From Bacteroidales bacterium (GTDB taxonomy: Bacteria; Bacteroidota; Bacteroidia; Bacteroidales; UBA932): DNA of 14,965 nt. The notes beneath the pieces were generated by a model, which had not been told where the DNA came from, did no database searches, and saw nothing but the letters and a program-made list of their open reading frames with translations. Location of the stretch: the NCBI GenBank assembly GCA_024681565.1, contig JAILAO010000149.1:1-14965 (forward strand), read 5' to 3'. This document shows positions 7,486 to 14,742 of this stretch, in pieces (the first letter of the stretch is position 1; each line of letters starts with the position of its first letter). The translations under genes and the position numbers were made by a program.

Positions 7486-7558
7486 AACGGTCGTCAATTT
7501 GAATTGGCAGACCGGGGTCCGGTCAGGGGCCCCGGCCTGAAAAAAAGCTCAGGTTCCG
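7486..7558 (-). promoter_or_regulatory. Longest intergenic gap in the operon, with GC-rich inverted repeats before susG
   Basis: This 73-nt gap separates the SusE/F-like stop from the susG start; every other junction is 10-13 nt or overlaps. Three inverted repeats are visible: GACCGG at 7510-7515 with CCGGTC at 7519-7524, or alternatively CCGGGG at 7512-7517 with CCCCGG at 7530-7535, and CCTGA at 7536-7540 with TCAGG at 7549-7553. The first two are mutually exclusive. On the transcript a run of seven U lies in the loop region of the CCUGA/UCAGG hairpin, upstream of the GC-rich one, so the layout is not that of a classical terminator. A role in message stability, processing or tuning of susG expression is inference. 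No TAnnTTTG-type Bacteroidetes promoter is obvious here. Confidence 0.45.
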
Positions 7559-10162
7559 TTATTTAACCGGTGCGGAGACCGTAATATTGCCGGCCTTGGT
7601 GTCATAGACGACATCGAAGCGGGTCATGTCCGTCACGGCGATGTTGGGTCCGTCCGTGGTCACGGCGGCGAAAGCCTCGCCGGCCTTGGCGTAGGTGCCG
7701 CCGGCACTCACGGTCCAGGCAGCGCCCTTGCGGATTTTCCAACCGCCGGATATCTCCTGATTGTATGCAAACCACTTGCCAGAACCGTCCGGCAGCATGA
7801 AGCGGTCGCCGCCCCAGCTGTTGAAGTCTCCGATCAGGCTCCAGAAGTCGGTGCTCAGGGTGATCGTGTTGGCAGTCGGGTCGAAGACGACCATGTAGGT
7901 GCCGTCTGCCGCCGCCTTGAAGTTCTCTCCGCCGGTGGCGAAGGGCGTATCCGCAGCTTTTCCTTCATTGGCTTCGGCGCCATAGTTCTTGTCCCAGGCT
8001 CCGTTCCAGCGGATCTTGATCTCGTCGCTTGCCGCGAGGGTGACAGGCACACTGTACCACTTGCCGTCGGACGCGAGGTTCATCGGGATGTCGTTGTTCC
8101 ACTCGAAACCGGGGATGGAAGCGATCTTGCCCACGACGCCCCAGCCGAGGGTGCCGATGGTCTGGTTCATCTCGTTGTACACCACATGCACCTTGCCCTC
8201 GAGGGTCAGGTTGTCGCCGCCGGGATAGGCGCCGGCGAACTGGCCGACCTCGGCCGGCGTGGCGCCGCCGCGGTTGACGTCCCAGCTGTTGTTGTAGCGG
8301 ACTTTCCAGCCGGCAGCCGTGACTTCGATCTCGCCGCTCACCCAGATGCCCGGGGCGACCTGGGTCATGTAGGCGTCGGCAGCCCAGCCGTTGAAGTCGC
8401 CGATCACGGACCAGAGGTTGGACGGCAGGGCTGCGGAAACGGTGATGGTCTTGGCGGTCGGGTCGAAGGTGACCACATACTCGCCGGCTTCCAGCTTGAT
8501 GTTGCTGCCGCCGGCCACGGCCTCGAAGGGCTTGTCGAGCTCGGCGAAGGTGCCGCCGTAGTTCTCGTCCCAGGCCGCGTTGCGGCGGATCTTGAACTCG
8601 CCCTCGATGGCGGTGGCGGGGCTCACCCACTTGCCGTCGCTCAGGGTCATGTAGATATCGTGGTCCCAGTCGCCGCCTACGCCGATCAGGCCGAAGACGT
8701 CGCCCTTGGACACGGTGATGGTGGGATCGGCCGAGGAGAGGTCGAGCACGACCTGATAGAATCCGGCAGACACCTTGATGTTGTCACCGCCGGCGACGGC
8801 CGTGAACGGAGTTCCGAGCTCGGTGAAGGCTCCGCCATAGTTCTCGTCCCAGGCGCCGTCCTTGCGCCACTTGAACTCGGTCTCGGCTGTCGCGTTGACG
8901 TAGGCCGTCCAGACCCCGCCGTTCTCGGTGGCCAGGATGTCGTTGTCCCAGTCGCCGTTGGCGCCGATGATGTTCCAGCCCGTGACAGGCTCCGGTTCGG
9001 GTTCGTCGCCGCCGATCTTGCCGCTGACGCCTCCGCCGAGGGTCTCGACGACGGTTGCGGTTCCGGTCGGGTCGAGGATGAGGTCGTAGACGCCGTCCTG
9101 GCCGACCTTGATGTTGTCACCGTCCTGGGTGACGGCGAACGGGGATCCGAGGCTGCCGAAGGCGCCGCCCATGTTGACATCCCAGGCGAGGTCCTTGCGG
9201 AACTTGAACTCGTCCGCCGCCGCGATCTTGATGCCCTGGGCTACGTGGGTGCTGCCGTCGGTGATCATCGGAAGGTCGCCGTCCCAGCTGATGCCGTATT
9301 CGGACAGGGAACCGATGACGGTCCATGCGCTGGCGTCCTTGTGGTCCGGATAGGCCATATAGGCGTCGGTGACGGTGGCCGTGCCGGCCTCGAGGTCGAG
9401 CCAGAGGTCATAGGTGCCGTCGGCGCCGACCTTGATGTTGTCACCGTCCTGGGTCACGCTGAAAGGAGCGTCGAGGCTGCCGAAGGCGCCGCCCATGTTG
9501 ACATCCCAGGCGAGGTCCTTGCGGAACTTGAACTCATCGTCCTTGGTCAGCTTCACGGCCTTGGCCACGAGGTGGTTGCCGTCTTCGGTCTCGAAGACCT
9601 CAAGGTCGCCGTCCCAGCTGATTCCGTACTCGGACAGGGATCCGATGACGCTCCAGCTGCTCAGTTCGGTGTAGTCCGCATACGGGCTGCCCACCGGAAT
9701 GGTCACGGTGAAGTTGTTGAGGACGATGCTGCTCTCGGAATCGACGTAGCCGTTGATGCCGTTGTCCTGCGAGAGCGTCTGGAGCGTGGCGCGGACCGCC
9801 AGTTCGACAGAGGAAAGGGAGTCACCGTCCTTGTAGCCGAAATAGGCGAGGGCCTTGCTGATGTTGACCAGGGTCGCGGTCAGGGTGTTGCCGCTGTCCT
9901 GGCTGGTGACGATCCTGCTGACGGGATCGCCGTTGACGGAGATGATGGCAAGTACGTGGGACGGAGCGATCTGCTCGTTGAATCCCTGGTTGAGCACGGC
10001 CGGAGAATAACTGACGGTGATGCTCTTCGCAGTAGTGCTTGTCTCTCCCATGATCGGGGCGGTGGCCTTCGACGGGTCGAACGTGGCCAGAGGCTCCTGG
10101 ATGCAGGACACGGCCGTCAGGGCGATCACGCCTGCAGATATGATGGAAAATATTTTCTTCAT
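7559..10162 (-). CDS. SusE/SusF-like outer-membrane lipoprotein with seven tandem starch-binding modules
   Basis: This 867-residue protein is predicted to anchor to the outer membrane (lipobox AVSC, Cys20) and hold starch at the surface. Residues 21-160 form an Ig-like SusE-type N-terminal domain (ATAPIMGETSTTAKSITVSY; LSSVELAVRATL). Seven related modules of about 90-110 residues follow, near 168-277, 278-375, 393-488, 489-582, 583-672, 673-771 and 772-867. Each begins with a W/F-x-(V/I/L)-(I/V)-G strand, and most carry a core like FKFRKDxAWDxNxGG followed by DNIKV and a VxDP..TITV strand. B. thetaiotaomicron SusE has two such modules and SusF has three, so this looks like a merged and expanded version replacing both. 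An acidic linker (GGDEPEPEPVTG) separates modules 2 and 3. Module 7 lacks the usual D-x-N after its Trp (AWTVSAGG). No catalytic domain is seen. It lies 12 nt after susD. Confidence 0.9.
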   Translation of the reverse strand: MKKIFSIISAGVIALTAVSCIQEPLATFDPSKATAPIMGETSTTAKSITVSYSPAVLNQGFNEQIAPSHVLAIISVNGDPVSRIVTSQDSGNTLTATLVNISKALAYFGYKDGDSLSSVELAVRATLQTLSQDNGINGYVDSESSIVLNNFTVTIPVGSPYADYTELSSWSVIGSLSEYGISWDGDLEVFETEDGNHLVAKAVKLTKDDEFKFRKDLAWDVNMGGAFGSLDAPFSVTQDGDNIKVGADGTYDLWLDLEAGTATVTDAYMAYPDHKDASAWTVIGSLSEYGISWDGDLPMITDGSTHVAQGIKIAAADEFKFRKDLAWDVNMGGAFGSLGSPFAVTQDGDNIKVGQDGVYDLILDPTGTATVVETLGGGVSGKIGGDEPEPEPVTGWNIIGANGDWDNDILATENGGVWTAYVNATAETEFKWRKDGAWDENYGGAFTELGTPFTAVAGGDNIKVSAGFYQVVLDLSSADPTITVSKGDVFGLIGVGGDWDHDIYMTLSDGKWVSPATAIEGEFKIRRNAAWDENYGGTFAELDKPFEAVAGGSNIKLEAGEYVVTFDPTAKTITVSAALPSNLWSVIGDFNGWAADAYMTQVAPGIWVSGEIEVTAAGWKVRYNNSWDVNRGGATPAEVGQFAGAYPGGDNLTLEGKVHVVYNEMNQTIGTLGWGVVGKIASIPGFEWNNDIPMNLASDGKWYSVPVTLAASDEIKIRWNGAWDKNYGAEANEGKAADTPFATGGENFKAAADGTYMVVFDPTANTITLSTDFWSLIGDFNSWGGDRFMLPDGSGKWFAYNQEISGGWKIRKGAAWTVSAGGTYAKAGEAFAAVTTDGPNIAVTDMTRFDVVYDTKAGNITVSAPVK
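9101..9211 (-). repeat. DNA direct repeat, copy B (module 2 of the SusE/F-like gene)
   Basis: This is the partner of the copy at 9425-9535, with the same order of a 30-bp and a 64-bp perfect match separated by a short diverged stretch. The 64-bp core encodes the FKFRKDLAWDVNMGGAFGSL segment. Silent positions are also identical, which points to recent duplication or gene conversion rather than protein-level selection alone. Confidence 0.93.
9425..9535 (-). repeat. DNA direct repeat, copy A (module 1 of the SusE/F-like gene)
   Basis: Positions 9472-9535 match 9148-9211 perfectly over 64 bp, and 9425-9454 match 9101-9130 perfectly over 30 bp. Both have a spacing of 324 bp, which is 108 codons and keeps frame. 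A further 21-bp match (9602-9622 with 9272-9292) has a spacing of 330 bp, showing a two-codon length difference within the modules. Confidence 0.93.
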
Positions 10163-10174
10163 GGCACGAATCGT

Positions 10175-11734
10175 TTAGTTGGCGGAATAACCGGGATTCT
10201 GCTCGAGGTTGCTGTTGGCAAGCCGGTCGGAATCCGGAATCGGGAACAGATTGAAGTGGTCGTCGACGGAGGTACCGTCCTTGGTGCCGCCCTTCCACTG
10301 CCAGAGATAGTCACCGGTGGTGAACTGACCGTAGCGGATCAGGTCGTTGCGGCGCCAGCACTCCTGATAGAGTTCGCGGGCACGCTCGTCGAGAACGTCC
10401 TGCAGCACGATGGACTTGGCTTCCGGTACACCGGCGCGCTTGCGGACCTGGTTGTAGGCGGAGAGGCCGTCGATGGAAGCGCCGTTGACCTGGCATTCGG
10501 CCGCCATGAGCAGCACGTCGGCATAGCGCATCATCGGGAAATCGGTATCCACGAAGCCGCTTTCCTGGCCCGGGTTGCCGTCGCTCTTGATGTTGAGGTA
10601 CTTCATGAAGGCGTAACCGTTGGTGAAGTCGCCGATGTCGTCGATTTCTTTCTTCTGGCCGCTCGTGTAGAAGAGGGCGCGGGCGTCGCCGGAGCTGAAC
10701 TTGTTGTAGAACTGCGGCGTGGTGCGGAGACCGCCCCAGCCGGAGGAGATACCGATCTTGGAGACATCCATCGTACCGCCGGTGGAGGCGAAGATCAGGT
10801 AGTTCGTCGCACCGTAGCTGGTGGTGTTGACACCGTCCTGCTCGATGGCGAAGATGATTTCGTCCGTGCAGCGGTTGTTGTCGGCGAGGAAGAGCTCCTG
10901 GTAGGGGCTGTAGACGCCGGCGGTGCTGGTGTGGAGGCTGTAGCCGTCATCCATGAGGTCCTTCAGGACATCGGCGCATTTCTGCCACTGGGCGGTACCG
11001 GTGAAGACCTTGGCATTGAGGTAGAGCTTGGCGAGGATGAACTTCGCCACACCCTTGTCGGCGCGGGCATAGCCGTTGGCGCGCGGCCCGGCCAGGGCGC
11101 TGTTGTCGATCAGGTCGGTGAGTTCGGTCTCGAGCCAGTTGTACAGGTCGGCGCGCAGCATCTGGGTCGGGTTCTGGCCCACGATGGCGGTCTCGTCGGC
11201 GAAGGGGACGTTGCCGAAATTGTCGATGGCGTGGTAGTAGGCCAGGGCGCGGAGCACGCGGGCTTCGGCGATGTACTCTTCCTTGTCGGAGAAGGTCACT
11301 TCGGAGGCCTTGGCCTCGCGGATGAACTCGTTGGCCATCGACACCTGCATGAAGATACGGGAATAGAACGCGTAGATAAAGGTATCGTCCGTCGTCCAGT
11401 TCTGATAGTGGAAATTCTTGATGGTCTGGTCATTCCAGCCGCAGACCGCCTCGTCGGTGGTCAGTCCGGTGTGGTGATACAGACCGCGGATGTACTGGGA
11501 GGCGCCGCCGTCCAGTCCGGAGATGGACGCGCTGCCGTTGGCTCCGTAGAAGCCGGAGGTGGCGAAACCGGTGTAGATGCCGGCCAGGAAGGATTCATAG
11601 CCCGCCTGGTCCGTCAGGGCCTTGTCCGCCGTATTGGCGTTCGGGTCGATCGGGGTGACGTTGAGGTCTTTGACGCAGGCGCTCAGCGTTGCTGCGAGGA
11701 CGATCGTGCCAAGAATATATTTGATGGTTTTCAT
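10175..11734 (-). CDS. susD: SusD-like surface starch-binding lipoprotein
   Basis: This 519-residue protein is the lid of the SusC channel and binds starch helices at the cell surface. The signal peptide ends in a lipobox (TLSAC, Cys20). The protein resembles B. thetaiotaomicron SusD in its TPR-like core and C-terminus (WRRNDLIRYGQFTTGDYLWQ then WKGG, FPIPDSD). By motif spacing, the glycan-contacting residues of B. thetaiotaomicron SusD have clear counterparts: D73 with D75, R81 with R83, the stacking W98 with W100 (TDEAVCGWND), Y296 with Y307 (SYGATNYL) and W320 with W333 (SSGWGG). N101 appears to be replaced by Gln103. This alignment was made by eye from memory of the reference protein. Retention of the aromatic arc argues for an alpha-glucan ligand rather than the gene being a generic SusD homologue. 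It lies 13 nt after susC and 12 nt before the SusE/F-like gene. Confidence 0.95.
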   Translation of the reverse strand: MKTIKYILGTIVLAATLSACVKDLNVTPIDPNANTADKALTDQAGYESFLAGIYTGFATSGFYGANGSASISGLDGGASQYIRGLYHHTGLTTDEAVCGWNDQTIKNFHYQNWTTDDTFIYAFYSRIFMQVSMANEFIREAKASEVTFSDKEEYIAEARVLRALAYYHAIDNFGNVPFADETAIVGQNPTQMLRADLYNWLETELTDLIDNSALAGPRANGYARADKGVAKFILAKLYLNAKVFTGTAQWQKCADVLKDLMDDGYSLHTSTAGVYSPYQELFLADNNRCTDEIIFAIEQDGVNTTSYGATNYLIFASTGGTMDVSKIGISSGWGGLRTTPQFYNKFSSGDARALFYTSGQKKEIDDIGDFTNGYAFMKYLNIKSDGNPGQESGFVDTDFPMMRYADVLLMAAECQVNGASIDGLSAYNQVRKRAGVPEAKSIVLQDVLDERARELYQECWRRNDLIRYGQFTTGDYLWQWKGGTKDGTSVDDHFNLFPIPDSDRLANSNLEQNPGYSAN

Positions 11735-11747
11735 ATGCTATCCTGGA

Positions 11748-14732
11748 TTAGAAGTTGAACTTGACACCGAGGACAAACGTGCGGGGACGAGGGTACATCG
11801 TACCGTCGATGCCGCCGTACACTTCCGGGTCGATCCCGTCGTAGCCGGTGAGGGTGCAGATGTTCTGCACGGTACCGAACACATTGAGAGAGGCGCTGCG
11901 GTCCGGCGTCACCTTGAAGAGGTTCGGGAAGGTGTAACCGACCGTGAGGTTGTCCAGTTTGAGGAAGGAAGCGTTGCGCACATAGTAGTCGGACAGGTAC
12001 TGGGCCTGCGAGAACATGGAGTTGGTGGCGGACGCCAGGCGGTTGCTGATGAAGCTGTTGGTCCAGAGGTCCGCGAGCATCTCGGTATCGGAGGCGACGT
12101 TGTTGTACACCCAGTTGCCGATGGAGGCGTGGCCGGACAGGGCCGCCGTCCAGTTCTTGTAGGAGAAGCTGGTGTTGAAGCCGATGGTCACATCGGCGAA
12201 CGGCTTGTGATAGAAGTACTTGTCTTCGGCGGTGATGGCGCCGTCCTCGTTGCGGTCCACATAGAGACCGCTGATCGGCCGGCCGTTCTTGTCGTACACC
12301 TGCTGATACACGTAGAAGGCGTTCATCGGGTAGCCGACCTGGAACATCTGCACATTGTTGCCGGTACCGCCGGAGATGCTGCCGGTCTCCACGCCTGTGG
12401 CGTTGTCGTCGGAGGCGGTCAGCTTCGTGATGCGGTTGTAATTGTAGGCCACGTTGAATCCGGCCGTCCAGCTCATGTCACGGGTCTCGGCGAGGATCGC
12501 GTTCACATCGAGTTCGACACCCATGTTGGTCATCGAGCCGATGTTGGTGTTGAGGTAGTTGGTCAGGTTGGACAGGGCCGGCACCGGGATGTAGTTGAGG
12601 ATGTCCTTGGTGTCGCGCTTGTAGAGGTCCAGGTTCGCCGTCAGGCGGTCCTTCCAGAAGCCGAAGTCAAAACCGATGTTATAGGTCGTCGTGGTCTCCC
12701 AGCGCAGGTCGGCGCTGTAGCCCAGGGCGGAGATCGGGGTGATCAGCGTATCATTGAAATAATAATAGGAACCGAGCTGGTGGGTCAAGAACTGGGCGAA
12801 GGTGTCGTAGTATCCGCCCACGGCCTGCTGGCCGGTCTGGCCCCAGGAGAGGCGCAGCTTGAGGGTGGACATCGCGTCCGCCTCGTCCATGAAGTCCTCC
12901 TGCATCACGTTCCAGCCGAAGGCCACGGAGGGGAAGATACCCCATTTGTGGTTCTGGAAACGGGAAGTACCGTCGGCGCGGACCGTCGCGGTCAGGAGGT
13001 ACTTGTCGGCGTAACCATAGTTGGCGCGGCCGAAGAAGGAGATGAGGAAGAGTTCGCCCTTGTTGTGGGCGGAACCCAGGGAAGCGCTGTCGCTCAGACG
13101 GGTGGAGAGGCTGTTGCTTTCGTTGTAGAAGCGCTGCCAGGAGTAACCGGCCATCAGGTCCACATTGTGCTTCTCGGCGAAGGTCTTGTTGTAGTCGGCG
13201 TAGAACTCGAGGGTCGTGTTCAGGCGGCTGTAGTCATAGTCGGTGTGTTGGCCGCCGCCGGACTGGTTGGTGTTGTGGAAGGAAGCTTCCGAGCCCATGG
13301 CCAGTTCGTTGTAGCCCTTGGACTTGGCCCAGTCCATACCGAGGTTGAGGTTGAGCCGGCGGTCTTCGAAGCCGTGGATCTTGTAGTCGAACTGCGCGTT
13401 GCCGATGAAGCGGTAGGCGTCGGCGTAGTCGCTCTTGGCGTCGAGCAGGCCCACCGGGTTCATCGTGGCCATCGTGTTGATGTTGCCGGCGGTGTCATAC
13501 CAGGTGGTGTAGCCGTTCAGGCTGTAGCCGGCCAGGTCGTTGTACACCGGCTTGGTCGGATCATAGTGGTTGGCGGCGCCGATGGCGTCCTGGTTGGCGT
13601 ACCAGTTGCGGGCATAGGAGCCCTTGCCGTTGAGGTTGACCGTGAGGTGCTTGTCAAAGAAACTCGGGGAGAGGTTGAGGGAAAGGGTCCCGCGGTTCAT
13701 CTTCGAGCCCTTGAGCGTACCGGTCTGGGAGGTATAGCCGCCGGAGAGACGGTAGGGCAGGAAGGAACCGATGCGGCCGTTGAGGCTGATGTTGCCGTCA
13801 TAGGTCGGAGCGGCCTGGTAGATTTCCTTCTGCCAGTCGGTGCTGTAGAGGGTGCCGTTCACGCCGAGGTTGGACTCGGCGACAGAGTTGGCGCCGTAGA
13901 AGCTGCGGATCAGGCTGGTGATGCCGTTCGCGTCGAGCAGGTTCTGGTATTTGGCGACCGTGTTGACGGAAGCCGTGAAGTCCACGGCCACCTGCGGCAG
14001 CGCGCTGCCGGTCTTGGAGCCCTTCTTGGTGGTGATCACGATGACGCCGTTGGAGGCGCGGGAACCGTAGATGGCGGTCGCAGAAGCGTCCTTGAGGACG
14101 GTGAAGCTCTCGATATCCTCAGGATTGATGGAGGACAGCGGGTCGGACATGCCGGAGATGCCGTCATTGGAGACGGGCAGGCCGTCGATAACGATCAGCG
14201 GGGTCTGGTCGGCGTTGAGGGACGCCGTACCGCGGATGCGGATCGTCGCCGCGGAACCCGGCATACCGGAGCCGGCGGTCACGACCACGCCCGCGCTCTT
14301 GCCGCGGAGCAGGTCGGCCGGGCTGGTGATGACGCCCTTGTTGATCTCGTCGGCCTTGACGGTCGCGACGGATCCGGTGAGGTCGCTCTTTTTGACGGTA
14401 CCGTAGCCGATGACCACGACTTCATCCAGGAACTCATTGTCCTCGACGAGGGTGATGGTGGCCGGCATTGCGGATGCCTTGAAACTCTGGGTGGTGTAGC
14501 CGATGCAGCTCACCTCGACGGTGGCATCGGGGGAAGAAACCCTGAAGGAGAAGTTGCCGTCCAGGTCGGTCACAGCTCCGTTGGTCGTGCCGGCCTCGAT
14601 GACGGCGGCTCCGATAACGGGACCCATCTGGTCTACAACCACGCCGCGGACTGCAAAGCCTTGGGCTGATGCAGTGACGTCCGTCACGCAGAAAAGCGCG
14701 GCGGCCGCAAGGATGGATAGGACTTTTTTCAT
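11748..14732 (-). CDS. susC: SusC-like TonB-dependent outer-membrane transporter
   Basis: This 994-residue protein is the outer-membrane channel that imports oligosaccharides delivered by its SusD partner, powered by TonB. A signal peptide (MKKVLSILAAAALFCVTDVTASAQG) is followed by a carboxypeptidase-regulatory-like domain at about residues 28-97 (VVVDQMGPVIGAAV, DLDGNFSF). A TonB-box-like segment DEVVVIGYGT lies at 103-112. The plug domain follows (LLRGKSAGV, IRIRGTASLN, PLIVIDGLPV, VLKDASATAIYGSRASNG). The beta-barrel then runs to the C-terminal strand FVLGVKFNF, which ends in Phe as outer-membrane barrels do. I chose the ATG at 14732 because the signal peptide begins there; a 30-residue upstream extension would overlap the transporter gene and has no signal sequence. 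The gene starts 10 nt after the MFS stop and ends 13 nt before susD. No Shine-Dalgarno sequence is visible. The alpha-glucan substrate is inferred from neighbours. Confidence 0.96.
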   Translation of the reverse strand: MKKVLSILAAAALFCVTDVTASAQGFAVRGVVVDQMGPVIGAAVIEAGTTNGAVTDLDGNFSFRVSSPDATVEVSCIGYTTQSFKASAMPATITLVEDNEFLDEVVVIGYGTVKKSDLTGSVATVKADEINKGVITSPADLLRGKSAGVVVTAGSGMPGSAATIRIRGTASLNADQTPLIVIDGLPVSNDGISGMSDPLSSINPEDIESFTVLKDASATAIYGSRASNGVIVITTKKGSKTGSALPQVAVDFTASVNTVAKYQNLLDANGITSLIRSFYGANSVAESNLGVNGTLYSTDWQKEIYQAAPTYDGNISLNGRIGSFLPYRLSGGYTSQTGTLKGSKMNRGTLSLNLSPSFFDKHLTVNLNGKGSYARNWYANQDAIGAANHYDPTKPVYNDLAGYSLNGYTTWYDTAGNINTMATMNPVGLLDAKSDYADAYRFIGNAQFDYKIHGFEDRRLNLNLGMDWAKSKGYNELAMGSEASFHNTNQSGGGQHTDYDYSRLNTTLEFYADYNKTFAEKHNVDLMAGYSWQRFYNESNSLSTRLSDSASLGSAHNKGELFLISFFGRANYGYADKYLLTATVRADGTSRFQNHKWGIFPSVAFGWNVMQEDFMDEADAMSTLKLRLSWGQTGQQAVGGYYDTFAQFLTHQLGSYYYFNDTLITPISALGYSADLRWETTTTYNIGFDFGFWKDRLTANLDLYKRDTKDILNYIPVPALSNLTNYLNTNIGSMTNMGVELDVNAILAETRDMSWTAGFNVAYNYNRITKLTASDDNATGVETGSISGGTGNNVQMFQVGYPMNAFYVYQQVYDKNGRPISGLYVDRNEDGAITAEDKYFYHKPFADVTIGFNTSFSYKNWTAALSGHASIGNWVYNNVASDTEMLADLWTNSFISNRLASATNSMFSQAQYLSDYYVRNASFLKLDNLTVGYTFPNLFKVTPDRSASLNVFGTVQNICTLTGYDGIDPEVYGGIDGTMYPRPRTFVLGVKFNF

Positions 14733-14742
14733 AAAGGATTGG

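Larger units (their letters stand above)
7562..9661 (-). repeat. Tandem array of seven SusE/F-type starch-binding modules (protein-level repeats)
   Basis: The array fills about four fifths of the SusE/F-like gene. Approximate module limits on the DNA are 9661-9332, 9331-9038, 8986-8699, 8698-8417, 8416-8147, 8146-7850 and 7849-7562. The conserved core Trp falls at residues 219, 327, 438, 531, 627, 723 and 816. Modules 1 and 2 are nearly the same (both have VIGSLSEYGISWDGDL and FKFRKDLAWDVNMGGAFGSL). Modules 3 and 4 are clearly paired (WDENYGG, PF.AVAGG.NIK). Modules 5 and 7 share IGDFN.W, and module 6 stands alone with an insertion after AWDKNYG. This pattern suggests stepwise duplication, with the 1-2 pair the youngest. 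Confidence 0.88.

Noticed and set aside
7486..7497. Upstream TTG start for susG (four extra residues).
   Set aside because: The ATG at 7485 begins directly with the Arg-Arg signal peptide, and a TTG start adds nothing recognisable.
7510..7553. Rho-independent terminator between the SusE/F-like gene and susG.
   Set aside because: On the transcript the U-run comes before the GC-rich hairpin and sits in the loop of another, so the order is wrong for a terminator. On the other strand the hairpin is followed by A residues, not T.
7486..7558. Internal promoter for susG.
   Set aside because: No TAnnTTTG -7 element with a suitably spaced TTTG-like -33 element is seen on the minus strand.
9101..9535. 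Regularly spaced repeats as a CRISPR array or mobile element.
   Set aside because: The repeats are in frame inside a coding gene, the spacing is 324 bp, and the sequence between them is homologous module sequence rather than unique spacers. No IS ends or transposase are present.
8186..11758. A 1190-residue plus-strand open frame opposite the SusE/F-like gene and susD, and similar long plus-strand frames at 1741-4479, 11622-14669 and 32-1504.
   Set aside because: Each lies antisense to a strongly supported gene, has a composition dominated by V, G, A, D and H, shows no domain or signal peptide and crosses gene boundaries. Long antisense frames are expected in GC-rich DNA with biased third positions.
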